Origin: Gemmatimonadota bacterium
GTDB taxonomy: Bacteria; JBHIER01; G020348925
NCBI GenBank assembly: GCA_020348925.1
Contig: CP070758.1
Coordinates: forward strand, 1,232,953-1,242,513
Reading direction: 5' to 3'
Length of the DNA stretch: 9,561 nt
Shown here: in pieces, positions 1 through 7,098 of the stretch
Layout: each line of letters opens with the position of its first letter
Position numbering within the stretch: the stretch's first letter is position 1
The notes under the pieces: generated by a model
What the model was told of the DNA's origin: nothing
Seen by the model: only the letters and a program-made list of their open reading frames with translations
The model's database searches: none
Position numbers and translations under genes: made by a program

Positions 1-3000
1 GACGACCCCGTCTGCGGTCAGGCCGCCGTCATGGGAGAGGTCACCGTCATCCAGATGCCGACGCCCACTGCGCCACCGGTCACCCTCTGCTCCGGCTACG
101 CACACCAGGACCTCATCGACGCCATCCACGACGCCGGCGGCGGCTGCAACATCGGTACTGAAACCATCACCGACAATGGCGACAACACTTACACCGTCAC
201 CTGCGACAATCAGGGCTGCTCCGCCTCGGCCACTGGAACCATCACGGAAATGGAACCTTGTGTGGCGATTGCTCCAGACCTTTCATTCTGCGCTGGGACT
301 GTCACCGTTAATGATGACCTCTTCATCGACAACGGCGCTGATTGCTCCGACGGCTGTTCCATGACACTATCCTACACCTTCGACGGCAACACCGCCGGCA
401 CCTATACCTACACCGTCACCTGCGACAACACCGTCTGCCCGCCCGTCTCCGCCAACGGCACCGTCACCGTATATCCCAATCCTGAGGTCTACGCTTCCAG
501 CAACGCCCTCGACTGCATCTGGATCGGAGAAACGATCGAGCTGTACGGCGGACCCGACGGGATGATCAGCTACGGTTGGAGAGGTCCGTTGAGCTTCATC
601 AGCAGCGAACAATCGCCGACCATCAGCAACGCCACCCTGGACATGTCAGGTGATTACATTTTAACTGTTATTGACGCCAACGGGTGCACGGATTCTGATA
701 TCACGCCGGTCAAGGTATGCGAACCGCCGGACATCGATCCCCCGGACAGTACCAAATTCGGCGCCGTCTGTTACCTCGGTGACGAATCTACAAAATTGGT
801 TCGAGTGTACAACAGGGGTGGTGATACCCTCAGGTGTAATTGTGCCGAGGTTATTGGTGCAAATGCTGATGATTTTACAATCTCAATCTCCAACGGATCG
901 CCGAAGGTGAACCCGTCGGACCTGAACACGCAGATCACTATGGTTTGCTGTCCACAGGGTATCTGTTTTAAAGTACCGGCAGGTGATTATGTGGACGTGG
1001 AGGTAACATTCAAACCTACTCCTACCGGCAGCCATAGAGAAGCCTTTTTAGGCCTCACCAGTAATGATCCTGACGAACCGTACAAGGAGGTGTGTCTGAC
1101 AGGATACGCCTGCTCCAGCCCCGGCTGCCCGGACATTGTCATCGACCCACCAAGTTGGGATTTTGAAATGACGGAAGCCGGGACCTTTGAGGACAAAACT
1201 TTCACCATATCAAACGTTGGATGCGTCGATTTACACGTCACCAGTATCTCGATTACCGGACCGGACGCAGATCAGTTCTCCATTGTAAGTGGCGAGATCC
1301 TATTCGTTTTAGAACCCGGCGCACCACCACACGAGCTGGTGATACGATTTCAACCGACCTCGACCGGCCTCAAGACGGCCTTCATCACTATCCTCAGCGA
1401 CGACTGTATCACACCAACCTTTTCAGCCTCGATCACGGGAGAATTGAAAGCATGTTTCGCCGCTGCTCCCCAGTTCTTCATCTGTGTCGGCACTCCTGTT
1501 GATGATGCCATGTTCATTGACAACGGTGCGGGCTGCTCCGGCTGCCCCGCCTGCAGCCTGGTCCTGTCGTACGCCTTTGATGGAACCGTAGCAGGCACAT
1601 TTCCATACGCGGTCGCCTGCACAAGCGATGTGTGCGAACCCGACACGGCCATGAGTCTCGTCACGGTGGTCGATTCCTGCATGCTCATCGCCCCTGATTT
1701 CTCGATCTGTGTAGGCACACCCATCGACGACAACATCTTCATCAGTGCCGGAGCCTCCACAGGCTGTTACACTATTCTCACCTACGACTGTGATACCAGC
1801 GCTCCTGGGACCTGCACCTACACTGTGACTGATGACAATGGCGTGTGCGAGCCCTGTACTGCCTCCGGTACCGTCACCATCATCGGACTGGGAGCCGCTG
1901 CCTTGAGCAATTCGCCTGTCTGTTTGGGAGATGCCATCCGGCTCTTCGGTGAGCCTGACGGCATGTTCATCTACACCTGGGACGGCCCGAACGCCTTCTT
2001 TAGCAGCGAGCAATCTCCGACAATCACAGGGGCTTCTTTGGACATGTCAGGCGACTACATTCTGACCGCTACAGATACAGCCGGTTGCACAGAGTCCGAT
2101 ACAGTATCGGTGGAAGTCATTCATGGGGGATGCCCATATATTGTCTTCGACCCCCCTTTCTGGAACTATGGTACACTAAAAAATGGTACATCAGAGGACA
2201 AGACCTTTACGATTTCGAACATTGGCTGCGGAGATCTGCATGTGACATCAACGACCTTAATCGGTCCCAACACCGATCAATTCGCCATCGTAAGCGGCGA
2301 CGGGTCTTGGAGCCTCGCGCCTGAAACCGAACATGATGTGATCATCCGATTTCAGCCAACGTCATCTGGTGGAAAGATGGCTTCTTTGAAAATCGAGCGT
2401 GACGACTGCGAGAAAGCTGACACGACCATATTCCTGATGGGAGTGGGCTTTTTCAAAGATCCTGAATTACTTCCTTTTCCTCCTGTCACGGTGAGCGAAT
2501 GCGATACACTCCATTTCACTGTGTGCAACGACAGCACCCTTTCTCTGAGTCTCCATTCGGTGACCTATGACTGCGATGCATTCCAGATTCTTCGTCCGGA
2601 CTTCCCTCAAATCTTAGATCCTTCTGAATGCGAAACCGTTTACGTCGAATTCTGCCCTGCAGAACAAGGTCACTATTCATGTTTCCTCAATGTGAACGGT
2701 GATGGTCCTGGTGAAGTCATTCATCAGGTCCTCCTGAGCGGTTTGGGTTGCATGGATGAGGGTCTACTGGGTGACGTCAACCGCGATGGGGCAGTTGACG
2801 TTGTGGATGTCCTGGTTGTCGTGAACTATATTTTGGGGCAAGTGAGCTTGGAGAATGCCTGGTGTCAGGCCGACTGCAACCTCGACGGATTCATCGACAT
2901 TCTGGATGCCCTGGGCTTTGTCAATGTGATTCTGGAAATTGGCACCTGCCCGCCGGAGGGAGTATCAAAGGGGATACATACTTCAGCAGTCAACAGTTCA

Positions 3001-3708
3001 GCCGTGATGGGGGTGTCAAAAATATCGGTTTCCACGGCACAAACCATCGTGTTGCCCATTTACCTCGAGACCGAGAATCGTACAGCCGGACTCCAGTTCA
3101 CCCTGTGCTACGACCAAGATATATTCACACCGGGAGTTCCTCTTGTGACCCGGCGGAGCGCTCACATGACCGTCGCTTCCTCGACCGACGAAGGGAAGCT
3201 GGCCGTTGTTCTGTACAGCACACAGGGTATGAGTATTCCGGCTGGCGCTGAACCTATCCTCACGGTGCCCCTCAGGTTAAACGACCCTGACAAGAGAGCC
3301 GAATCAACCGTCCGCTTTCAAAAAGTCATTGTTGCTCTGGATTGCGTCACGCAGGTACCTGTGCAGCACAGGGTCTCGACGTTGAGGTTGGGTGACCTGT
3401 TCCCCCAGGAATATACCCTCTTTCAGAATTACCCCAATCCCTTCAATCCGGAAACGAGTATCGACTATCAGGTGCCTGAAACTGCAAACATTCTGCTGGC
3501 CATATTCAACACATTGGGCCAGCGCGTGCGAACCCTTGTGAACACTCGGCAAGAGCCCGGCACTTACACGTGCCGATGGGATGGGTGCAACGAGTCCGGG
3601 GAGCCTGTGTCAAGCGGAATCTACTTTTATCGTCTCAGGGCAGGTGGAACATCCCGAGACAATCAGGGTGACTTTTCACAAACGAAGAGGATGGTCCTTC
3701 TGAGATAG
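1..3708 (+). CDS. Giant Cys-rich secreted modular protein with ASH, Ig-like, dockerin, cohesin-like and T9SS-type sorting domains (5' partial)
   Basis: The frame is open from base 1 to the TAG at 3706-3708, giving 1235 visible residues. The ATG at base 31 is not the start: the residues before and after it (VC, then G-VTV) match the tail of a repeat that recurs downstream, so the gene begins outside the window. Order, counting from base 1: repeat tail 1-17; Cys-rich repeats about 18-87 and 90-158; Ig/PKD-like 160-240; ASH-like 243-369 and 377-482; Cys-rich repeats 487-557 and 560-628; Ig/PKD-like 629-707; ASH-like 711-816 and 819-916; dockerin 921-984 with two calcium loops (D925, N927, D929, D936; D958, N960, D962, D969); cohesin-like about 1003-1130; sorting domain 1134-1235. 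About 58 cysteines (near 5%) suggest many disulfides in an extracytoplasmic protein. No catalytic motif is visible. The role is probably surface adhesion or scaffolding, which is inference. Confidence 0.9.
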   Translation, partial: DDPVCGQAAVMGEVTVIQMPTPTAPPVTLCSGYAHQDLIDAIHDAGGGCNIGTETITDNGDNTYTVTCDNQGCSASATGTITEMEPCVAIAPDLSFCAGTVTVNDDLFIDNGADCSDGCSMTLSYTFDGNTAGTYTYTVTCDNTVCPPVSANGTVTVYPNPEVYASSNALDCIWIGETIELYGGPDGMISYGWRGPLSFISSEQSPTISNATLDMSGDYILTVIDANGCTDSDITPVKVCEPPDIDPPDSTKFGAVCYLGDESTKLVRVYNRGGDTLRCNCAEVIGANADDFTISISNGSPKVNPSDLNTQITMVCCPQGICFKVPAGDYVDVEVTFKPTPTGSHREAFLGLTSNDPDEPYKEVCLTGYACSSPGCPDIVIDPPSWDFEMTEAGTFEDKTFTISNVGCVDLHVTSISITGPDADQFSIVSGEILFVLEPGAPPHELVIRFQPTSTGLKTAFITILSDDCITPTFSASITGELKACFAAAPQFFICVGTPVDDAMFIDNGAGCSGCPACSLVLSYAFDGTVAGTFPYAVACTSDVCEPDTAMSLVTVVDSCMLIAPDFSICVGTPIDDNIFISAGASTGCYTILTYDCDTSAPGTCTYTVTDDNGVCEPCTASGTVTIIGLGAAALSNSPVCLGDAIRLFGEPDGMFIYTWDGPNAFFSSEQSPTITGASLDMSGDYILTATDTAGCTESDTVSVEVIHGGCPYIVFDPPFWNYGTLKNGTSEDKTFTISNIGCGDLHVTSTTLIGPNTDQFAIVSGDGSWSLAPETEHDVIIRFQPTSSGGKMASLKIERDDCEKADTTIFLMGVGFFKDPELLPFPPVTVSECDTLHFTVCNDSTLSLSLHSVTYDCDAFQILRPDFPQILDPSECETVYVEFCPAEQGHYSCFLNVNGDGPGEVIHQVLLSGLGCMDEGLLGDVNRDGAVDVVDVLVVVNYILGQVSLENAWCQADCNLDGFIDILDALGFVNVILEIGTCPPEGVSKGIHTSAVNSSAVMGVSKISVSTAQTIVLPIYLETENRTAGLQFTLCYDQDIFTPGVPLVTRRSAHMTVASSTDEGKLAVVLYSTQGMSIPAGAEPILTVPLRLNDPDKRAESTVRFQKVIVALDCVTQVPVQHRVSTLRLGDLFPQEYTLFQNYPNPFNPETSIDYQVPETANILLAIFNTLGQRVRTLVNTRQEPGTYTCRWDGCNESGEPVSSGIYFYRLRAGGTSRDNQGDFSQTKRMVLLR
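52..1446 (+). repeat. Duplicated domain block, copy 1 (two Cys-rich repeats, Ig-like, two ASH-like)
   Basis: Residues 18-482 of the first gene contain two Cys-rich repeats, an Ig/PKD-like domain and two ASH-like domains. The same order returns at residues 485-916. Matching landmarks include SSEQSPTIS and LDMSGDYILT in the Ig-like domain, DKTFTISN in an ASH domain, and FDG-AGT-Y-V-C in the Cys-rich repeats. The match is clear in protein but diverged in DNA, so the duplication is not recent. The exact block boundaries are my estimate. Confidence 0.72.
1453..2748 (+). repeat. Duplicated domain block, copy 2 (two Cys-rich repeats, Ig-like, two ASH-like)
   Basis: Residues 485-916 repeat the module order of the preceding block. 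The Ig-like copy at bases 1885-2121 matches the one at 478-720 closely: DGM, then Y-W-GP, SSEQSPTI, LDMSGDYILT and GCT-SD. The ASH domain at residues 711-816 most resembles the second ASH domain of copy 1 (EDKTFTISN-GC-DLHVTS and DQF-IVSG in both). The fourth ASH-like domain (819-916) is diverged and Cys-rich, so the two blocks are not equally conserved throughout. Confidence 0.7.
3412..3705 (+). repeat. C-terminal sorting-domain coding segment, copy 1
   Basis: The last 98 codons of the first gene encode a domain starting with FQNYPNPFNP, followed by LFNTLGQ-like and V-TLV segments, a WDG turn, GIYFYRL and a final FSQTKRMVLLR. This is the pattern of T9SS type A sorting or FlgD-like C-terminal domains in FCB bacteria. 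The second gene ends in a close copy (6698-7000). It predicts export by a type IX-like secretion route and probably surface attachment or release after cleavage. No secretion machinery lies in this window. Confidence 0.82.
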
Positions 3709-3798
3709 AGCTTTACATGAAACGAAGACGCGGATTTCGATAAACTCGATTCAGTGATCTTGAGGGAATGTCCCTGGGGAAAATTGGCTTCATAGCAT

Positions 3799-3856
3799 GG
3801 AGCGACGAAGCAATCTCTCATATATTGTCCGACAGCCCGGACCTTGCTTCGCCTCC
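3799..3856. repeat. Degenerate palindromic dispersed-repeat-like element
   Basis: CGAAGCAA at 3806-3813 is the exact reverse complement of TTGCTTCG at 3844-3851. Outside these, GGAG at 3799-3802 faces CTCC at 3853-3856. The left arm reads GGAGCGACGAAGCAATCTC. It resembles, from memory, a palindromic intergenic repeat with core GCGACGAAGCAATCTC that is common in many environmental bacterial genomes. The right side continues with CGCAAGGACA (3869-3878), near the expected CGCAATGACA end of that family. The copy appears decayed. Family membership rests on recall and was not searched. Confidence 0.5.
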
Positions 3857-3905
3857 GGATAATCCGTTCGCAAGGACAGCATCACCAATATACTTCTATT
3901 AGTGT

Positions 3906-3981
3906 TCCCAGTCGATGGACGGCTTTAAAAACCGCCTGTCTGTCATCGCTTTGAAAAGGCATGGGTCGTCATCGGCTGGGA
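3906..3981. repeat. Long inverted repeat able to form a branched stem with two inner hairpins
   Basis: TCCCAGTCGATG (3906-3917) pairs with CATCGGCTGGGA (3970-3981) over 12 positions with one G-U pair in RNA, extendable by another G-U at 3918/3969. Inside are GACGGC (3918-3923) with GCC-T-GTC (3934-3940, one bulged T) and a small stem GCTTT (3948-3952) with AAGGC (3956-3960) closing a GAA loop. The strand is unknown. It could be a 3' UTR structure of the first gene, a small RNA or a relic of a mobile element. No T run follows, so it is not a simple terminator. Confidence 0.45.
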
Positions 3982-4028
3982 CAACACGAGACTTCAGGAC
4001 AACTCGAAGATTGATAGTATCTGAAAGG

Positions 4029-4042
4029 CAGAGGAATCTCTG
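4029..4042. repeat. Small perfect hairpin followed by a TATAAT
   Basis: CAGAG (4029-4033) and CTCTG (4038-4042) form a 5-bp stem with a GAAT loop. A perfect TATAAT follows at 4045-4050, but I see no -35 element at proper distance; the nearest, TTGATA at 4011-4016, is 28 bases away. The role is undecided. Confidence 0.3.
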
Positions 4043-4073
4043 ACTATAATTCATTGAAAACTCTAAAAAAACC

Positions 4074-4100
4074 TTGACTTTTTGAGAAAATTGTTATTAT
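4074..4100 (+). promoter_or_regulatory. Candidate promoter of the second gene
   Basis: TTGACT (4074-4079, five of six matches to TTGACA) lies 15 bp before TATTAT (4095-4100, five of six matches to TATAAT), or 17 bp before TTATTT at 4097-4102. The surrounding bases are AT-rich. The preceding context CCTTGACTTT is shared exactly with the element before the third gene. The stretch TATTTTG (4098-4104) is one base short of the Bacteroidetes-type TAnnTTTG. If used, it leaves a 5' leader of roughly 140 nt. Confidence 0.5.
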
Positions 4101-4235
4101 TTTGATGAAGTTATACCCGATTAAAGGATGGGTGAGGTTTTTTTCAACTCTGAGCATACATGATACAATCTTTTTTACATCGTGCAAGCCACAATGTATT
4201 ACAATTAAAATAGGGATCTCAACGGCAATTCATCC

Positions 4236-4241
4236 AGGAGG
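4236..4241 (+). promoter_or_regulatory. Ribosome binding site of the second gene
   Basis: AGGAGG lies 8 bases before the ATG at 4250, an optimal spacing. It fixes this start over the next in-frame ATG at 4265, which would also cut off the positively charged start of the signal peptide. Confidence 0.88.
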
Positions 4242-4249
4242 AAGAACTT

Positions 4250-7003
4250 ATGAGGGAACAGAGAATGCTGATATCACTTCTGCTATGTCTCTTTTTGGCG
4301 CTGCCATGTATCATTTCAGCCGACACCACAATGCGGCTGAAACCTGCTGATGGTCAGAATACGCCAGCGGCGCAACAGCGTGTTCGGTCTCAAAACGACA
4401 TCCTCCCTGAACTGCATTTATTCGCGGCAGCAGGATGTGAACGATGCAGCCTCGATGCAAACCACATCTTTATCAAACCTGATACCCTGCATCGAGTCTG
4501 CGTTTTCATAGACAACATCTCCTTTGAATTGGACATCGAGACGCTTCACTTCATGCTCACATGGGATGCCGCCATACAATTCACGAATCCGTCCGGTCCC
4601 AGCTTGACCTGCACGGACTATGACTCGATGGGCTGGGACATAAAATATCACATCTTTCCGGATGGAGGCTCAGGAGAGGACAGCCTTGAGGTCTGGCTCA
4701 TTATTAGTGGTGATGCCCTTCAACCGCTGAGTGAGCCGGGCTGTGTTTTAAATATTGACTTCCAGACATATGCGGATCTGACGCCTGGTTCCCAGGATAC
4801 AATCCACTTCGAGTTTGCCACCTTCAACGAAGGTGGAGCCATTGCCACCTTCGATTTCTACAAGACGATCAACCGGCCCCCGGTGATCACGTGGCAGGGT
4901 CAAGACGCCCCGGATACGATCGATGCGATATATTTACAGGAATGTACCTACTACGAATTCCTTGCCGATGCCCACGATTACGACATTGACTGCTACAATC
5001 CCGAAGGCGATACGGTCCTCCTCTGGGCACAGACCGATGATCCATGCCCGTGGTCGGAAGGAGCCACGTTCTGTGGAAGAAGCCCTTCCGGTGGACCGCC
5101 CTATGTGATCCCGCCCTTCATAGGTGCGGGCTATGTCCAAGCCTTGTTCAAATTTCACCCGCCCAAACTGGGCATCTGCGATGATTTTTGGGTGAATTGG
5201 ATCGCCATGTCCACCCATACGACAGGCCAGCCGTTATACGATACACTGTCGATTCACTTCATCGTCGAAGACTGCGCCTACCAATTGGCCTGGATGACAC
5301 CGCCCCCGCGCTGGGACGATCCTGATGAGAATGAGCCGCTCCCTTCGACACCTCCGTACTACGAGGTGTATGCCTGTCAGAATATCGAAGTTCCGGTGGG
5401 TCTGCACTTTGACTACGACTATCTCCTGGACGATCCCATCTGGTCCGTCTATTTCGAGGTCGATTACGACAACCGGATGGAGATCTTCGAAATCGGAAAC
5501 GAGGGTCTGATTACTGAGCACCTCGGTGTTTTTCAGTATAACATCATAGCGGACCATACTCCTGATGAGGGCAAGGTTATTGTCTCCATGGCGTTCAATA
5601 ATCCGCTTCAGTGGCCGCCCTGGCCTATGCCTCCTGATCCGCTGAATCCGCCCTTCGGCTTTGTGGTCTGTGATTGGTATAAACTCTTCTACGTCGGTTT
5701 CCATATCCCGGACTACCTACCGGATTCAACACTCCTGAAATTGACGATACATGAAAATCAGCTCAAGGTGAACGAAGAAGAGTATAAAATGTGCTCAATC
5801 CCATTGAGCTATCTGCACGTCAGAGATTTTTCGGTGAACGGCTCCGTTAAATACAGTGACACCTGTATTCCCGTCCCCGGTGTGACCATCAGTACAATCG
5901 ACACCTGTGGTGGAACAGCCGGCAGTATCGTCATCACGGACAACACGGGCGCATTTCAGTCAAAATCATGGCCTGGGTGCAGCAATTTCTGCCTCGAGCC
6001 TTCGATGGAACCTGTCAGAGACGTCTGGCGTCAGGTTGTCACCTCCTACGACGCAACGTTGATTCTGAGATCATTATGCGGGATGGTTCCGCTGACCCAC
6101 AACGATTCTTTGGCGGCTGACATCACAGGCGACGGAACAATATCGGCTTTTGATGCATCCGTGATGATCAAGTGGTTGGTCACCAGCTATACTGGTTCCG
6201 ACCTCATACCGACCGAGAACATCGGCACGTGGATTTTTGAGTCGATCGAGTGCGGCGACTGCGGTCTCGGCCCGTGGGGCCCGGAATGTTTCTGTCTCGA
6301 AGAGATCACTCAAAACGAGACGGCCTGTTACGAAGCTGTTGTTGTCGGTGATGTCAGTCAAAACTGGCCCGGTCCTTCCTCAGCCAAGGTGGTCGAGAAC
6401 GGTCTTGATATATCCATCTCTGACAATACCATAACGATACGTTTCATCGAACCGGTGAGTGCTGTGGACATGGCGCTTACCTTCGACCATCATCTCTCAG
6501 TGGCCGATGTCTCGGCAGCCGACGGTATCACCGAGTGGATGGCTCGCGCCAACGAACTCAGTCTGGCCGCGGCCAGTGCCAGCGAATTGGGTGAAATCAG
6601 GATAACTTTTGAAAAGAGCGCCCCCGCGGAAATTGAAATCGTGGCTCGGGCCAATGAGAACCTCATTCTGACGACAGCGATGCATGCGGCCCCCCTACCC
6701 GCGCACTTCAGCTTGGCTCAAAACTTTCCCAATCCGTTCAATCCAACAACGACGATCACGTATCAGCTTCCCACAGAGAGCAACGTGACGCTCACGCTGT
6801 TCAATACAGTAGGACAACACGTCCGAACGTTGGTTCAGGGCATACAAGAACCAGGCTGTCATAAACAACATTGGGACGGTCGTGATGAATCAGGACGAAA
6901 TGTTCCAACCGGAATTTACTTCTATCGTCTCACAGCGGCGAGAACATCCCCAGAACATCGGGTCGACTTCTCTCAAACGAAGCGTATGATCTTGATCAAA
7001 TAA
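4250..7003 (+). CDS. Secreted modular protein with cohesin-like domains, dockerin-like pair and T9SS-type sorting domain
   Basis: Complete, 917 residues. A signal peptide (R2, R5, hydrophobic 7-22, likely cleavage after A24) opens it. I read the rest as: cohesin-like domain about 57-205; Ig/cadherin-like domain about 208-343; second cohesin-like domain about 365-522 with a Pro/Trp-rich insertion near 454-470; a carboxypeptidase-regulatory-like beta domain about 526-592; a dockerin-like pair 596-648 whose second loop is intact (D624, T626, D628, D635) while the first keeps only the YDA-LILR half; a Cys cluster (C668, C671, C680, C682, C693) ending in GDVSQNW; a shorter cohesin-like stretch about 712-802; and the sorting domain 814-917. 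About 27 cysteines. No enzyme motif is seen. It is likely an exported surface or matrix protein. The dockerin assignment is firm, the cohesin-like calls moderate and the Ig-like call weak. Confidence 0.92.
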   Translation: MREQRMLISLLLCLFLALPCIISADTTMRLKPADGQNTPAAQQRVRSQNDILPELHLFAAAGCERCSLDANHIFIKPDTLHRVCVFIDNISFELDIETLHFMLTWDAAIQFTNPSGPSLTCTDYDSMGWDIKYHIFPDGGSGEDSLEVWLIISGDALQPLSEPGCVLNIDFQTYADLTPGSQDTIHFEFATFNEGGAIATFDFYKTINRPPVITWQGQDAPDTIDAIYLQECTYYEFLADAHDYDIDCYNPEGDTVLLWAQTDDPCPWSEGATFCGRSPSGGPPYVIPPFIGAGYVQALFKFHPPKLGICDDFWVNWIAMSTHTTGQPLYDTLSIHFIVEDCAYQLAWMTPPPRWDDPDENEPLPSTPPYYEVYACQNIEVPVGLHFDYDYLLDDPIWSVYFEVDYDNRMEIFEIGNEGLITEHLGVFQYNIIADHTPDEGKVIVSMAFNNPLQWPPWPMPPDPLNPPFGFVVCDWYKLFYVGFHIPDYLPDSTLLKLTIHENQLKVNEEEYKMCSIPLSYLHVRDFSVNGSVKYSDTCIPVPGVTISTIDTCGGTAGSIVITDNTGAFQSKSWPGCSNFCLEPSMEPVRDVWRQVVTSYDATLILRSLCGMVPLTHNDSLAADITGDGTISAFDASVMIKWLVTSYTGSDLIPTENIGTWIFESIECGDCGLGPWGPECFCLEEITQNETACYEAVVVGDVSQNWPGPSSAKVVENGLDISISDNTITIRFIEPVSAVDMALTFDHHLSVADVSAADGITEWMARANELSLAAASASELGEIRITFEKSAPAEIEIVARANENLILTTAMHAAPLPAHFSLAQNFPNPFNPTTTITYQLPTESNVTLTLFNTVGQHVRTLVQGIQEPGCHKQHWDGRDESGRNVPTGIYFYRLTAARTSPEHRVDFSQTKRMILIK
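6698..7000 (+). repeat. C-terminal sorting-domain coding segment, copy 2
   Basis: Codons 817-917 of the second gene encode FPNPFNP, ITYQLP, LFNTVGQ, VRTLVQ, a WDG turn, GIYFYRL and FSQTKRMILIK. This matches the first gene's C-terminus nearly residue for residue in those blocks. Sharing this domain implies that both products use the same export and anchoring machinery. DNA identity is patchy (for example around the NPFNP and YFYRL codons), so the copies are old rather than freshly duplicated. Confidence 0.85.
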
Positions 7004-7031
7004 CACTCGAGCCCCTTTACCATCGAGACAC

Positions 7032-7071
7032 AACCGCCGGTTCGCACAATCCGTCCACGGCGGTTTTTTTT
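7032..7071 (+). terminator. Rho-independent terminator after the second gene
   Basis: AACCGCCG (7032-7039) pairs perfectly with CGGCGGTT (7058-7065). The loop is 18 nt, longer than usual, and T7064-T7071 form a run of eight. It begins 28 bases after the TAA and separates the second gene's transcript from the third. Confidence 0.9.
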
Positions 7072-7098
7072 ATGGAAAACTTCGAGCTCCGGTTTCCC

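Larger units (their letters stand above)
3709..4249. other. 541-bp intergenic region without a convincing gene
   Basis: No reading frame here has both a plausible length and a ribosome binding site. The region is AT-richer than its flanks, especially from about 4050 on. It carries a degenerate palindromic repeat (3799-3856), a larger branched inverted repeat (3906-3981), a small perfect hairpin (4029-4042), a candidate promoter (4074-4100) and, at its end, the ribosome binding site of the next gene. I found no T-tailed hairpin behind the first gene. The only close hairpin, AGGGA-ATG-TCCCT at 3763-3775, has no T run. Confidence 0.75.

Noticed and set aside
31-33. ATG as start of the first gene
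   Set aside because: No ribosome binding site precedes it, the frame is open upstream, and it falls inside a repeat tail found elsewhere in the protein.
1423-2013. 196-codon reading frame on the - strand
   Set aside because: It lies wholly inside the first gene, which has clear domains in its own frame. The antisense frame is open only because of that gene's codon composition.
3979-4014. 18-bp tandem repeat starting GGACAAC
   Set aside because: Only about 13 of 18 positions match in two copies, which can arise by chance.
4115-4144. Attenuator in the leader of the second gene (ACCC/GGGT hairpin and seven Ts)
   Set aside because: The stem is only four base pairs and the T run begins four bases after it, too weak to support.
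3709-4249. Insertion sequence or broken transposase gene in the gap
   Set aside because: No transposase-like frame or target duplication was seen; the inverted repeats are short and internal.
4289-4312. Lipoprotein signal at C20 of the second protein
   Set aside because: The residue before the Cys is Pro, which does not fit a lipobox, and a normal cleavage after A24 is plausible.
4102-4350. 82-codon reading frame overlapping the start of the second gene
   Set aside because: It lacks a ribosome binding site, its start lies in the AT-rich promoter stretch, and it runs out of frame into the second gene's signal peptide region. The protein shows no recognisable features.
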